This document shows positions 55,255 to 64,000 of a DNA stretch of 64,000 nucleotides, in pieces. The stretch spans positions 61,094 through 125,093 of the forward strand of contig JACZVC010000004.1 in assembly GCA_022572885.1 (NCBI GenBank). Reading direction: 5' to 3'. This DNA comes from Pseudomonadota bacterium. Its GTDB lineage: Bacteria > Pseudomonadota > Gammaproteobacteria > Steroidobacterales > MnTg04. The notes below the pieces were generated by a model, which made no database searches, had not been told where the DNA came from, and worked only from the letters and a program-made list of their open reading frames with translations. The position numbers were made by a program, and so were the translations under genes. The first letter of the stretch is position 1. Every line of letters starts with the position of its first letter.

Positions 55255-56532
55255 TTAGCGCGCGAGCGCGCGGTGGCCGATATCGCGGCGATAAAAAGCG
55301 TCTTTCCAGTGTATTTTTTCGGTTAACGCGTAGGCGCATTGTTGTGCTTCGGCGATGGTATCGGCCAAAGCCACGACACAGAGTACGCGGCCGCCGGCGG
55401 TAACGATCTCGCCACCTTCTAATTTGGTGCCTGCGTGAAACACCTTGCCATGGTCGGCATTGGCCCGATCGAGTCCTGCTATGGGATTGCCGCCGGCATA
55501 ACTGCCTGGGTATCCACCCGCTGCCATCACCACGCCCAGTGACACGCGCTGGTCCCAGTTGGCCTCGACCTGGTCGAGTCGCCCATCCAGTGCGGCATCG
55601 CACAGCATGACCAGGTCGGAGCGCAGCCGCGCCAAGACCGGTTGCGCCTCCGGGTCGCCGAAACGGCAATTGAATTCCACGACGCTGGGAGCGCCGGTAT
55701 CGTCAATCATGAGCCCGGCATACAGGAAGCCGGTGTAGGGATTTCCATCAGCCGCCATGCCGGAGACTGTGGGTTCGATGATCTCTCGCATGACCCGACC
55801 GTGTACTTGCGGGGTAACGACAGGCGCCGGGGAGTACGCTCCCATGCCGCCGGTGTTCGGGCCGACATCGCCGTCGTCGCGGGTTTTATGGTCCTGTGAG
55901 GTGGCCAGCGGCAGGATATTTTTGCCATCGCAAATTACGATAAAACTGGCTTCCTCACCTGGCAGAAATTCTTCCATGATGACCCGGCCGCCGGCCTCGC
56001 CAAAGCGCTTCTGTTCCAGCATGTCCCGTAGTGCGGTCTCGGCCTCGGATTCAGTGTTGGCGACCACGACCCCTTTCCCCGCCGCCAGGCCATCGGCCTT
56101 GATAACGATCGGCGTGCCGGCCTCTTTTAGCCATGCCAGTGCCGGGTCGAGCTGCTCGAAAGTTCGATGTCTTGCCGTCGGGATACCGTGACGGGCCATG
56201 AAGTCCTTGCTGAACGCCTTTGAGCCTTCCAGCCGCGCTGCGGCCTTGCAGGGGCCGAAACAACGCAGGCCCTCGGCGGCAAAACGATCGCAGATGCCGT
56301 TGACCAGCGGGGTTTCCGGTCCGACGATGGTCAGTCCGATCTTCTCCTGTCTGGCCAGGTCCAGCAAGCCCTCGATATCGTCTGCAGAAACAGGAACGTT
56401 TCGCATACCGGGCTCGCCGCCAGTCCCGGCATTGCCCGGCGCGACCAGGACTTCATCGACCAGCGGCGACTGGCTCGCTTTCCAGGCCAGCGCATGCTCG
56501 CGCCCGCCGCTACCCACAATCAGCACTTTCAT
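55255..56532 (-). CDS. purD: Phosphoribosylamine-glycine ligase
   Basis: Second step of purine synthesis: ATP-dependent joining of glycine to phosphoribosylamine. The N-terminus begins with V-L-I-V-G-S-G-G-R-E-H-A (PurD signature), the ATP-grasp G-K-G-V-V-V-A lies near residue 152, and G-G-M-G-A-Y-S-P near 223. Length (425 residues) is normal. It follows purH by 49 bp on the same strand and faces rho, 35 bp away at the 3' ends. Confidence 0.95.
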   Translation of the reverse strand: MKVLIVGSGGREHALAWKASQSPLVDEVLVAPGNAGTGGEPGMRNVPVSADDIEGLLDLARQEKIGLTIVGPETPLVNGICDRFAAEGLRCFGPCKAAARLEGSKAFSKDFMARHGIPTARHRTFEQLDPALAWLKEAGTPIVIKADGLAAGKGVVVANTESEAETALRDMLEQKRFGEAGGRVIMEEFLPGEEASFIVICDGKNILPLATSQDHKTRDDGDVGPNTGGMGAYSPAPVVTPQVHGRVMREIIEPTVSGMAADGNPYTGFLYAGLMIDDTGAPSVVEFNCRFGDPEAQPVLARLRSDLVMLCDAALDGRLDQVEANWDQRVSLGVVMAAGGYPGSYAGGNPIAGLDRANADHGKVFHAGTKLEGGEIVTAGGRVLCVVALADTIAEAQQCAYALTEKIHWKDAFYRRDIGHRALAR

Positions 56533-56581
56533 TGCATCGCCCTCGCTTCGCTACCGGCAGCCCACAAAACTGCTGAAACTG

Positions 56582-58153
56582 CTAGTGCCTGAAATGCCGC
56601 ACGCCGGTGAAAACCATGCTGATGCCATGTTTGTCAGCGGCATCGATGACTTCCTGGTCGCGCATCGAGCCGCCTGGCTGGATGATGGCGGCTACGCCCA
56701 TTTCGGCGGCTTGATCGATGGTGTCCCTGAATGGGAAGAAGGCGTCCGACGCCATCACCGAACCGGCGATCGCCAGGCCTGCGTCCGCAGCCTTGAGCGC
56801 AGCGATCCGCGCACTGTAAACGCGGCTCATCTGGCCGGCGCCGACGCCCAGCGTCTGGCGGTCCTTGCAAAAAACGATGGCATTGGATTTTACGAATTTG
56901 ACTACTTGCCAGCTGAACAGCAGGTCATCGAGTTCTTTCGCGGTCGGTTCCTTGCGCGTCACCGTGGTCAGGTCGCCAGCCGTGACCAGGCGATCGTCCC
57001 GGGTCTGCGCGAGCAGGCCGCCGGAGATTTTCTTCAGTTGCAGCGCGGAATCATTCGCTGGCATCGTGGACCCGGTGCCGAGCACCCTGATATTGGGTTT
57101 TGCGGACAACACGCTCAGCGCTGCGTCGGCAATTTCCGGGGCGATGATGACTTCGACGAACTGCTGATCGATGATCGCTCGCGCGGTTTCGGCTGACAAG
57201 GACCGGTTAAAAGCGACGATGCCGCCGTACGCGGAGGTGGGGTCGGTAGCATAGGCCAGGCGATAAGCTGCCAGGCACTCGCTCGCGATGGCGACCCCGC
57301 AAGGATTGGCGTGTTTGACGATAACGCAGGCCGGCGCGTCGAATTGCCCGACGCACTCCCAGGCGGCATCCGTGTCAGCGATGTTGTTATAGGATAATTC
57401 CTTGCCCTGATGTTGCTTTGCCCCTCCCAGGCTGCCCGCTGGCACATTCCGGTTCCGGTAAAAGGCTGCCTCCTGGTGGGGGTTTTCTCCGTACCGCAGT
57501 ATCGTCTGCCGGTCGAAATCCAGGCACAGGTGCGGCGGCAGAAGTTGCTCGCCAGGCGGTTGTTCGTTTTTGGCGCTGGCAAGGTACTGACTGATAGCCT
57601 GGTCATATGACGCGGTGTGGGCGAATGCTTTCGTGGCCAGATCGAAACACAGGTCGGCACCCAGGCAACCATCGTTCGCCTGCATTTCCGCGATGATGCG
57701 CGGGTAATCGTCCGGGTCGACGACAACGCAGACGCCGGCGTGGTTTTTGGCGGCCGCCCTTAGCATCGCGGGTCCGCCGATATCGATATTTTCTAGCGCA
57801 TCGCTCAGCGTGCAATTGGGCGCTGCAATCGTTTCCCTGAACGGATAGAGGTTGACGACCAGTAGGTCTATTGGATCTATTCCATGCGCCGCCATGGCGT
57901 CGTCGTCGATGCCGCGACGACCCAGGAGACCACCGTGTATCTTCGGGTGCATGGTCTTGACGCGACCATCCATGAGTTCGGGAAATCCCGTGTGATCCGC
58001 GACCTCGGTGACTTCGATACCGGTGTCACAGAGCAGTTGTGCGGTCCCGCCGGTAGACAACAGGTGTACCTTCCGAGCGCCAAGAAAACGGCCGAGTTCC
58101 GGCAAACCCCGCTTGTCCGAAACGCTAAGCAGCGCCCGCCTGATTTTTATCAC
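56582..58153 (-). CDS. purH: AICAR transformylase / IMP cyclohydrolase
   Basis: Bifunctional end of purine synthesis. The N-terminal MGS-like cyclohydrolase domain has S-V-S-D-K and L-V-V-N-L-Y-P-F. The C-terminal AICAR transformylase has R-Y-G-E-N-P-H-Q near residue 216, K-H-A-N-P-C-G near 280 and the late D-A-F-F-P-F. All are intact in 523 residues. It lies 18 bp after fis, which is a common arrangement. Confidence 0.95.
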   Translation of the reverse strand: MIKIRRALLSVSDKRGLPELGRFLGARKVHLLSTGGTAQLLCDTGIEVTEVADHTGFPELMDGRVKTMHPKIHGGLLGRRGIDDDAMAAHGIDPIDLLVVNLYPFRETIAAPNCTLSDALENIDIGGPAMLRAAAKNHAGVCVVVDPDDYPRIIAEMQANDGCLGADLCFDLATKAFAHTASYDQAISQYLASAKNEQPPGEQLLPPHLCLDFDRQTILRYGENPHQEAAFYRNRNVPAGSLGGAKQHQGKELSYNNIADTDAAWECVGQFDAPACVIVKHANPCGVAIASECLAAYRLAYATDPTSAYGGIVAFNRSLSAETARAIIDQQFVEVIIAPEIADAALSVLSAKPNIRVLGTGSTMPANDSALQLKKISGGLLAQTRDDRLVTAGDLTTVTRKEPTAKELDDLLFSWQVVKFVKSNAIVFCKDRQTLGVGAGQMSRVYSARIAALKAADAGLAIAGSVMASDAFFPFRDTIDQAAEMGVAAIIQPGGSMRDQEVIDAADKHGISMVFTGVRHFRH

Positions 58154-58171
58154 GGGAAGTTTCCGGCAGGA

Positions 58172-58450
58172 TCAGTTGACGAGGCCATGCCGGCGCAATT
58201 TCTTGCGTAGGGTGCCACGATTGATGCCCAGGATATCGGCGGCCAGGCTCTGATTGCCCTCGGCGTAATCAAGGACGGTGCGCAACAGCGGTTTTTCGAC
58301 TTGCCCGATGACCAACTCGTACAGGGCCTTGGGCTGGTGCCCGTTCAGCATCTCAAAATAGCTGGTCAGCGCTTCTTCGGTAAGGTCGCAAAGGGGTTTC
58401 TGGTTGACATGAATTTTGCCGTCCGGCTTACTGCTTCTGGCTCTGCTCAC
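58172..58450 (-). CDS. fis: DNA-binding protein Fis
   Basis: A 92-residue Fis protein: four helices ending in the helix-turn-helix N-Q-S-L-A-A-D-I-L-G-I-N-R-G-T-L-R-K-K-L. Fis bends DNA and activates rRNA and other growth-rate genes. Start codon GTG at 58450. It normally follows dusB in one operon. Here the dusB gene before it is broken, so Fis translation may depend on a separate initiation site rather than coupling. Confidence 0.92.
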   Translation of the reverse strand: MSRARSSKPDGKIHVNQKPLCDLTEEALTSYFEMLNGHQPKALYELVIGQVEKPLLRTVLDYAEGNQSLAADILGINRGTLRKKLRRHGLVN

Positions 58451-58466
58451 AATTATTCTTCCCCAC

Positions 58467-58912
58467 TTATGCTGCCAGGTTGAATCCTGGATTTAGATAT
58501 TCTTCGCCAATGGCAAACAGCGTTTCGACCAATCGTTCTTGCTCAATTGCGGTCTCAACGCGAACCGCTTCGTTGCGTACCTGCGGCTGTATTCCGCAGG
58601 CATCGAAATACCATCCCAAGTGCTTTTGGGCCACCCGGACGCCGGTGTACTCCCCGTAAAACCGGTACAGGTTTTGCAAATGGGCGAGCATAATATCACG
58701 GACCTGGTGGTTTGCGGGAGCGGGTTTCAGTTTTCCGTAGCGACAATAAAAATCGATTTGCGAAAACAGCCACGGACGACCCTGCTCGGCGCCGAGCTCG
58801 CGGCACAGTTGCCTGAACGGACGATCGGTTGCCCCGGCCATCGCGGCGCCAGCACCAGGCGATTGCGCATCTTGAAAGGTCCGATAATCGGACTCACGCG
58901 GCGTGGGTCCAT
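58467..58912 (-). pseudogene. dusB: tRNA-dihydrouridine synthase B remnant
   Basis: Only the two ends of DusB remain. The start G-P-F-K-M-R-N-R-L-V-L-A-P is followed by two extra bases near 58841-58848 that shift the frame, then M-A-G-A-T-D-R-P-F-R-Q-L continues in the other frame. Near 58785 the protein jumps from R-E-L-G-A-E to Q-G-R-P-W-L-F, which in intact DusB lies roughly 200 residues later. The FMN barrel and catalytic Cys are lost. The C-terminal helices up to G-F-N-L-A-A are intact. An upstream GTG at 58979 gives an open frame but with an unrelated N-terminus. Confidence 0.82.
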
Positions 58913-58985
58913 GAGCCTGACGAACCAGGCTCAGTCCGGGCAGGGTTCGTAATAGCAACGCGCGGAAGCGCCGGTTCACGCCGGT

Positions 58986-60899
58986 CTATTTGCAGCGCAA
59001 TTCCTGGTTGCTGTCTTGCAGGCAGTATTCGATATGATAATTTTGCGCCAGATCGTCCGCCAGCTCCATGACGCGTATATCGACCGCAACCTGCTCGCCG
59101 GCCGCCATTCGTGCCTGGTCTCCGGGATCGGTCTGCAGGTATTCGCCGGCATGTAAATCCCGGATCGCCAGTGCTTCGTCCCATTGATCGGTAAAAATTA
59201 GCCGCAGGATCGGGTAGGGCTGGGCAAAGGTGGCGCGGTTCGTAAGAATCGCCGAAATCTCGACCACGCCGGTACCGGTCTCGTTGCCCACGACCCGGGT
59301 GCGCCGAATGTCATAGGCATCCAGGTCCCATTGCCGGGTCAGCGGAGTCCCAAGACCGCTGTATACACTTTCCAGCAACGGACCGAACGAGTCGCTTGCC
59401 AGAATCTGGTAGCGGGAATAGTGAATCAGTTGGGCCAGCAGCATGAATGCCAGTGCGACCGCAACAGCGATAGCCGCTGGCCGGTGGTATTTTCTTGCCA
59501 GCGTAAAGCGGCGGTTTTCAGCGGCTGCAGGCGTCGGCGCCGATTCCGGCGTGGCCTGGGTAACGTCAAGATCGAGCACATCATCGCTGGCGAGGACAAT
59601 TTCTTCGGCGCCTTCTGCGTGCGAGTCAAAAAATTCTTCCAGCGATGAGATCTCCGCCCCGTCTTCTGCTTCAGCACCGGTTTCCAATGCCGGTGGTTCT
59701 TCGTCGGCAGCCATGAAAACGGTGTCAATCTGGTCACCAGGCACATCGAATTCAAGTTCGTCTTTTTCCGCAGATTCCAGGGTAACTTCACCGAGCCAGA
59801 TTTCTTCAACGCCGCTGTCGGAACCGGCCGCTGCATGCTCCACATCCACTTCGTCGGCTGCCTGTTCGGAATCTTGCGTTGCGCTTTCTTCCTCGCCGGG
59901 TTCGGCAGCGCGCGGCGTTTTGGGTTCGTCGTCAGGCTGGTCATCCAAAAGCTGATCATCAGCGAGTTTTTCGGATTCGTCCTGATCCTCATTTTCCAGC
60001 AGCTCATCATCAGCGAGCACGTCGGGTTCGTCGATTTCATCGTCTACCGGAAGGCTGTCATCGGCAGCCACTGCGGGCTCGGCCATATTCCCGTTTTCCA
60101 AAAACTCATCATCAGCGAGGTTTTCGGGGTCGTCGCTTTCATCGTCTTCCAGGGGGCTGTCACCAGCAGCCTCTGGGAACTCGTCCCCATCCTCGTCTTC
60201 CAAAAGATCGTCGTGTGCGAGTTGCTGGGACTCATTTTCATCATCGACGTTGATGTCCTCCAGTCCTGCTTCTTCATCGGCGCCTTCGGCCAACCGTTCC
60301 AGGAAGTCCATGCTGGGCTGATCCGGGTCCGTCTCCGGGGCGGTGTCCTGAGCCTCTTCGGACATCAATGCCTCGTCTTCATCGGCATCGGGCGCATCTA
60401 CTATGGGATCGCCAGCGTCGGCGGTCTCATCCTCGGTCCGTCCGTGACCACCCGCCGATGGCTCCGCGAGCACAGACTGGTCCTCGCCTGCTTCTTCGGG
60501 CGGAGTATCTGCAGCGTCGACATCGCCGACAAAATGCGGTCCCGACGACTCCCAGGCTTTGGATTCGGTGGCGTGGATCGTCGCCAGTACGGCGGCCTCA
60601 AATGCTTCGGCATCCTCGACCAGAACGACTTCATCGGGGGTCGCGGTTTGCTCGCCGCCGGCTGCGTCGAGGTCATCAACCGCTTCTGCCCCCAAGCCAT
60701 CCGGCTGAGTTCCGGCATCCTCGCCCTGATCCGCGGGCGCTGGCAGGTTGGCAGCCGCTTCGCTGGCGCTTTCCTGGATATTGCTCAATGCGTTAAAGGA
60801 AAAATCACACTGACCGCAGCGCACCTGGCCAGCCGCTTGCTGCAGGTGTTTGGCGCTGACTTTGAAAACGGTTTCGCAGTTTGGACAGCAGGTAAACAA
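58986..60899 (-). CDS. Zinc-ribbon DUF3426 membrane protein with acidic repeats
   Basis: The N-terminus (F-T-C-C-P-N-C ... C-G-Q-C) is the zinc ribbon found in DUF3426/MJ0042-type proteins. One membrane helix lies near residue 475, and the C-terminal DUF3426 domain (S-G-A/V-x-I-S-A-I-L-x-N-R) is probably periplasmic. The 400 residues between are very acidic with 34-residue and 17-residue repeats starting L-A-D-D. Start TTG 60899 has GGAG at good spacing; the longer frame to 60956 lacks homology. It sits where it should, between prmA and dusB. Confidence 0.78.
   Translation of the reverse strand: MFTCCPNCETVFKVSAKHLQQAAGQVRCGQCDFSFNALSNIQESASEAAANLPAPADQGEDAGTQPDGLGAEAVDDLDAAGGEQTATPDEVVLVEDAEAFEAAVLATIHATESKAWESSGPHFVGDVDAADTPPEEAGEDQSVLAEPSAGGHGRTEDETADAGDPIVDAPDADEDEALMSEEAQDTAPETDPDQPSMDFLERLAEGADEEAGLEDINVDDENESQQLAHDDLLEDEDGDEFPEAAGDSPLEDDESDDPENLADDEFLENGNMAEPAVAADDSLPVDDEIDEPDVLADDELLENEDQDESEKLADDQLLDDQPDDEPKTPRAAEPGEEESATQDSEQAADEVDVEHAAAGSDSGVEEIWLGEVTLESAEKDELEFDVPGDQIDTVFMAADEEPPALETGAEAEDGAEISSLEEFFDSHAEGAEEIVLASDDVLDLDVTQATPESAPTPAAAENRRFTLARKYHRPAAIAVAVALAFMLLAQLIHYSRYQILASDSFGPLLESVYSGLGTPLTRQWDLDAYDIRRTRVVGNETGTGVVEISAILTNRATFAQPYPILRLIFTDQWDEALAIRDLHAGEYLQTDPGDQARMAAGEQVAVDIRVMELADDLAQNYHIEYCLQDSNQELRCK
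59919..60221 (-). repeat. In-frame tandem repeats in the DUF3426 gene
   Basis: Four repeats start with L-A-[HD]-D-[DEQ]-[LF]-L. The first two are 34 residues, the last two about 17 residues, so the unit at the DNA level is 51 bases or twice that. On the plus strand CATCATCAGCGAG or a close variant marks the repeat starts. Such intragenic repeats can change copy number by slippage. Confidence 0.7.
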
Positions 60900-60915
60900 A
60901 AGAACTCCCAGACCG

Positions 60916-61026
60916 TTATTCCGTGCCGCGGGCGCCGCTGAGCAGCACCCGGTCATCCATAGTGAGCGATGGGTTCATATCAAACCATGTCTGCTAGCGT
61001 TGTTCCACTGCTGAGGCCCGTGCAAG
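60916..61026 (-). pseudogene. prmA: Remnant of ribosomal protein L11 methyltransferase C-terminus
   Basis: Between accC and the DUF3426 gene a single frame reads A-R-A-S-A-V-E-Q-R, TAG (60994-60996), then Q-T-W-F-D-M-N-P-S-L-T-M-D-D and R-V-L-L-S-G-A-R and TAA (60916-60918). This matches the end of PrmA, where a Y-x-x-W-F-D helix-strand leads to the final W-V-L-L-S-G-x-R. The TAG stands where a Tyr is expected and the Arg where Trp is expected. The methyltransferase core is missing. In related genomes prmA fills this gap. Confidence 0.6.
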
Positions 61027-61072
61027 GACATCCGGGCTGGGTGGCCCCGGTTCGCCGTTCCACACGCGCGTC

Positions 61073-62413
61073 TCACAGGCCCAGGCGTTTTTCAAGGTAA
61101 TGAATGTCTGTTCCGCCAGCCTGGAACGCACCGTGATTGGTTATTTCCTGGTGCAATGCGATGTTGCTCTTGATTCCTTCTATAACCATTTCGTTCAGGG
61201 CATTGCGCATTCTGGCAATGGCCGTTTTCCGGTCGGCCCCATGTGCAATAATTTTGCCGATCATCGAGTCGTAAAAAGGCGGCACCTCGTAACCGCTGTA
61301 CAGATGACTGTCTACGCGTATACCGGGCCCACCAGGCGCATGCCATAACCTGACCGGTCCGGGGCTGGGGGTAAAGTTTTTGGGGTCTTCCGCGTTGATA
61401 CGGCATTCGATGGCATGCCCGCTTATCCGAATATCCTGCTGGCTGAATTTCAGTTTTTCGCCGGCGGCAATTTCCAGCTGCGCCCTGACGATGTCCACTC
61501 CCGTGATCATTTCGGTGACCGGGTGTTCGACCTGGATCCGGGTGTTCATCTCGATGAAATAGAACTCACCGTTTTCATACAGAAACTCAAACGTGCCGGC
61601 GCTGCGGTAACCCATCGCCTTGCAGGCATCGACACAAACACGACCCATTTCCGTGCGCTGCTGTTCGGTGATTCCGGGCGCCGGCGCCTCTTCGATGACT
61701 TTCTGATGCCGGCGCTGCATGGAGCAATCGCGCTCACCCAGGTGAATCACGTTGCCATGATGGTCAGCCAGTACCTGGAACTCGATATGACGCGGCTTCT
61801 GCAGGTATTTCTCCAGGTACACTACTTCGTTATCGAATGTCGCTTTAGCCTCTGCCTTGGTCAGGGCAATCGCATTCATCAATGCGCCCTCGGCGTGGAC
61901 AACCCGCATGCCGCGGCCACCGCCGCCGCCCGATGCCTTGATGATCACCGGATAGCCGATCTCGCGCCCTATCCGGAGGTTTTCCTCGACATCGTCGCCC
62001 AGCGGGCCATCCGACCCGGGCACGCAGGGCACACCGGCTTCCCGCATCGCCTTGATCGCCGAAACCTTGTCGCCCATGCGGCGGATGGTTTCGCCGCGCG
62101 GGCCAATAAATACGAAGCCGGAATTCTCTACGCGCTCCGCGAAATCCGCGTTCTCGGACAAGAAACCATAGCCGGGGTGAATTGCCATAGAGTCGGTTAC
62201 TTCTGCGGCGCTGATGATGGCCGGCATGTTCAGATAACTGTCTATAGATTGTGGCGGTCCGATGCAGACAGATTCATCCGCCAGCAGCACATGCTTCTGG
62301 GTCGCATCCGCAGTGGAATGTACCGCCACGGTTTTTATGTTCAGTTCACGGCAGGCTCGCAATATGCGTAAAGCAATTTCGCCCCGGTTGGCGATGACAA
62401 TTTTGTCCAGCAT
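61073..62413 (-). CDS. accC: Biotin carboxylase subunit of acetyl-CoA carboxylase
   Basis: Complete 446-residue ATP-grasp biotin carboxylase: A-N-R-G-E-I-A near residue 7, the glycine-rich flap A-S-G-G-G-G-G-R-G near 161, [14 protein letters not shown] near 288, and K-L-I-A-H-like end (I-A-H-G). It carboxylates biotin on AccB. It lies 21 bp after accB. The downstream neighbour prmA is reduced to a fragment. Confidence 0.95.
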   Translation of the reverse strand: MLDKIVIANRGEIALRILRACRELNIKTVAVHSTADATQKHVLLADESVCIGPPQSIDSYLNMPAIISAAEVTDSMAIHPGYGFLSENADFAERVENSGFVFIGPRGETIRRMGDKVSAIKAMREAGVPCVPGSDGPLGDDVEENLRIGREIGYPVIIKASGGGGGRGMRVVHAEGALMNAIALTKAEAKATFDNEVVYLEKYLQKPRHIEFQVLADHHGNVIHLGERDCSMQRRHQKVIEEAPAPGITEQQRTEMGRVCVDACKAMGYRSAGTFEFLYENGEFYFIEMNTRIQVEHPVTEMITGVDIVRAQLEIAAGEKLKFSQQDIRISGHAIECRINAEDPKNFTPSPGPVRLWHAPGGPGIRVDSHLYSGYEVPPFYDSMIGKIIAHGADRKTAIARMRNALNEMVIEGIKSNIALHQEITNHGAFQAGGTDIHYLEKRLGL

Positions 62414-62434
62414 GATATCGCTGCTCTCAGGAAT

Positions 62435-62878
62435 TCATTCAATAATGAAAAGTGGCTGGCCAAATTCCACCGGGTCACCGCTTTCTACGAGTACCGAGAC
62501 AATGGTGCCGGACACGTCTGCTTCAATCTGGTTCATCATCTTCATGGCCTCGATGATGCACAAAACGTCGCCTTCGCTGACCGAGCTGCCGATTTGTACA
62601 AAGGACTTCGCTCCCGGCGCGGGTGAGTCGTAAAAAGTTCCTACCATCGGTGCGGTTATGTTGTGGCCGCCAGACTTGGCCTCAACGGCCGGTTCCGAGG
62701 CCGCGGCGGCAGCCACGGGGGGTGGCGCCTGGATAGCTACCGGCGCCGCCGGTGCAGATAAGGCCGCCTCGGGATAACGGCGGATGCGCACCGAATCTTC
62801 TCCTTCGGTGATTTCAAGTTCCGCAATTCCGGATTCCTGGAGAAGTTCAATCAGTTTTTTGACTTTACGAATATCCAT
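62435..62878 (-). CDS. accB: Biotin carboxyl carrier protein
   Basis: A 147-residue BCCP. The N-terminal helix region is followed by a Pro/Ala-rich linker (about 40-75) and the biotinyl domain, with the modified Lys at residue 113 in E-A-M-K-M-M-N. It carries CO2 between AccC and AccAD. Five bases separate it from aroQ. Confidence 0.95.
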   Translation of the reverse strand: MDIRKVKKLIELLQESGIAELEITEGEDSVRIRRYPEAALSAPAAPVAIQAPPPVAAAAASEPAVEAKSGGHNITAPMVGTFYDSPAPGAKSFVQIGSSVSEGDVLCIIEAMKMMNQIEADVSGTIVSVLVESGDPVEFGQPLFIIE

Positions 62879-62883
62879 CGGGT

Positions 62884-63345
62884 TTACTCTGGTTGTTTTT
62901 CAGCCGCAGCGGCCAGGTGTTGGATCGCTGCCTGCAGCGCCAGGCGATAACTATGTGGCCCGAAACCGGCAATGACACCCAGCGCGATGTCGCTGAAAAA
63001 ACTTTGTCGCCGGAACGGTTCCCGCGCTGCAGGGTTGCTCATGTGTACTTCGAAAAACGGTGTCCCCGTGGCCAGCAAGGCGTCGCGCAAAGCGATGGAG
63101 GTATGGGTAAACGCAGCCGGGTTGAACAGAATCAAATCGGTGCCATCGTCACCACAGCCATGGATCCTTTGCAACAACTCGTGCTCTGCATCACTTTGAT
63201 AACAGCCAAGACTGTGTCCGGCTTCTTTCGCCAGGCCGGATAATTCGTTCTCGATGTCCGCGAGCGTGCGCTCACCATAGCGGTGAGGCTCCCTTTGTCC
63301 CAGCAGGTTCAGGTTGGGGCCGTTGAGCAGTAGAATCTGGGCCAT
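62884..63345 (-). CDS. aroQ: Type II 3-dehydroquinate dehydratase
   Basis: A 153-residue type II enzyme of the shikimate pathway. The opening [11 protein letters not shown], catalytic Tyr23 in [13 protein letters not shown] near residue 76 and E-V-H-M-S-N near 99 are all present. It converts 3-dehydroquinate to 3-dehydroshikimate. In gammaproteobacteria it commonly precedes accB, as here. Confidence 0.95.
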   Translation of the reverse strand: MAQILLLNGPNLNLLGQREPHRYGERTLADIENELSGLAKEAGHSLGCYQSDAEHELLQRIHGCGDDGTDLILFNPAAFTHTSIALRDALLATGTPFFEVHMSNPAAREPFRRQSFFSDIALGVIAGFGPHSYRLALQAAIQHLAAAAEKQPE

Positions 63346-63410
63346 TTCTTATGATTTCGCCGAAGTTAAGGGCAATATTACACATTTTAGCGGCAGATTT
63401 ACGACAATTT

Positions 63411-64000
63411 TTAGTCCATGGCCTCCAGGAGGGTCTGCGCCCCGGCAAAATCGATGCTCCCGTTCTCGGTTTGCCAGAGGATGTCGATAATCCGCGTGGC
63501 CTGATCCGCGTGGAGTTCGCCTATATGATTATGCAAGGTCCGGCCGTCGCTGAGGCTGAAAACCGTGCCCGGCAGTACAATCAGGTCCAGGCCGAATGCT
63601 TCCGCTACATCCATCGCGTCCTGCTCGCCGACCAGCACCGGGTAATTCATTTTCATCGCCTTTGCGTACTGCTCAACCGCATCCGGAAAATCCAGCGCGA
63701 TGCCGATTAACTGCAGGCCGGCGGCAGTGTGTTCCAACTGCATTTCCATGAGCATCGGGATTTCCCGCCGGCAGGGTGCGCACCAGGTTGCCCAGAAATT
63801 GACGACCAGGGGTTTTCCCTCCCATTGCCGCGATGACACCGGCACGCCCTCGGGTGATATCAGTTCGAATGTCGGACGCAGACCCGGGCCGGCGGTCGTG
63901 GATCGCGTGACTGGCGCCGTACCCGCGGGATGCAGCTGGCCGCCTCCCTGGTACTCATTCCAGACCTGGAACGCGATAAAGCCGACGATCGCCGCCGCAC
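63411..64000 (-). CDS. TlpA-like thiol:disulfide oxidoreductase (5' end outside window)
   Basis: The frame is open to the window edge at 64000. The visible start of the fragment holds a hydrophobic anchor (I-V-G-F-I-A-F), then a linker and a thioredoxin-fold domain with F-W-A-T-W-C-A-P-C-R-R-E near the middle. This is the TlpA/ResA-type, membrane-tethered, periplasmic thiol-disulfide protein often found before aroQ. The true start lies beyond the window. Confidence 0.85.
   Translation of the reverse strand, partial: AAAIVGFIAFQVWNEYQGGGQLHPAGTAPVTRSTTAGPGLRPTFELISPEGVPVSSRQWEGKPLVVNFWATWCAPCRREIPMLMEMQLEHTAAGLQLIGIALDFPDAVEQYAKAMKMNYPVLVGEQDAMDVAEAFGLDLIVLPGTVFSLSDGRTLHNHIGELHADQATRIIDILWQTENGSIDFAGAQTLLEAMD

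Noticed and set aside
59835..60941. 368-residue hydrophobic repetitive frame opposite the DUF3426 gene
   Set aside because: Its repeats are the antisense reading of the acidic Asp/Glu repeats; there is no start signal or family.

Overview
The window looks like a chromosome segment of a free-living, aerobic gammaproteobacterium of moderately high GC. Two blocks of conserved gene order support this. One is tlpA-aroQ-accB-accC-(prmA remnant)-DUF3426 protein-(dusB remnant)-fis-purH-purD on the minus strand. The other is rhlB divergent from trxA-rho, next to cysQ and a YrfG-like nucleotidase. Envelope lipoproteins, secreted metallopeptidases, a PutP-type symporter and haem/PQQ-type periplasmic oxidoreductases suggest a heterotroph of peptide-rich, possibly marine, habitats. 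The genus cannot be read from the sequence. No tRNA, rRNA, CRISPR array, integrase or transposase gene was seen.

Layout. Positions 1-13.2 kb carry a drug/metabolite exporter, a YkvA-like protein, a kinase-M23 fusion that has lost its aminotransferase domain, two M20 hydrolases, proC, a TPR/TolB-like membrane protein, a redoxin cluster, a sorbosone-dehydrogenase-like protein and an aldo/keto reductase. Positions 13.3-24.1 kb carry a di-haem oxidoreductase, M13 and M1 peptidase lipoproteins, a thioesterase, a Rieske oxygenase tightly paired with an amidinohydrolase, and a D-cysteine desulfhydrase-like enzyme with an EamA exporter. Positions 24.3-33 kb are the accessory part: an orphan contractile-tail sheath protein, a 5-oxoprolinase, a three-lipoprotein operon, a 199-bp element with 30-bp inverted ends, and a MORN-repeat protein cut by an in-frame TGA. 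Positions 33-43 kb hold a symporter, two membrane-associated GTPases overlapping by 116 bp, an alkyltransferase-like DNA-repair protein, an esterase, an SDR, a small lipoprotein, a methyltransferase and plsB. Positions 43-50 kb form a DUF1302/DUF1329/YCF48/MMPL envelope operon. The rest is housekeeping: nucleotide salvage, RNA helicase, Rho, purine synthesis, Fis and the first step of fatty-acid synthesis.

Two themes stand out. First, at least four genes that are normally intact are reduced to end fragments with small indels or stops: prmA, dusB, the aminotransferase domain of the APH-M23 fusion, and a c-type cytochrome tail. A fifth, the MORN gene, is split by a stop. This is either real gene decay or an assembly problem, and it matters for anyone using the window. 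Second, several compact operons of unknown function may repay study: the sheath orphan, the lipoprotein trio, the GTPase pair and the DUF1302 operon. All functional statements rest on motif recognition by eye; no database search was run.
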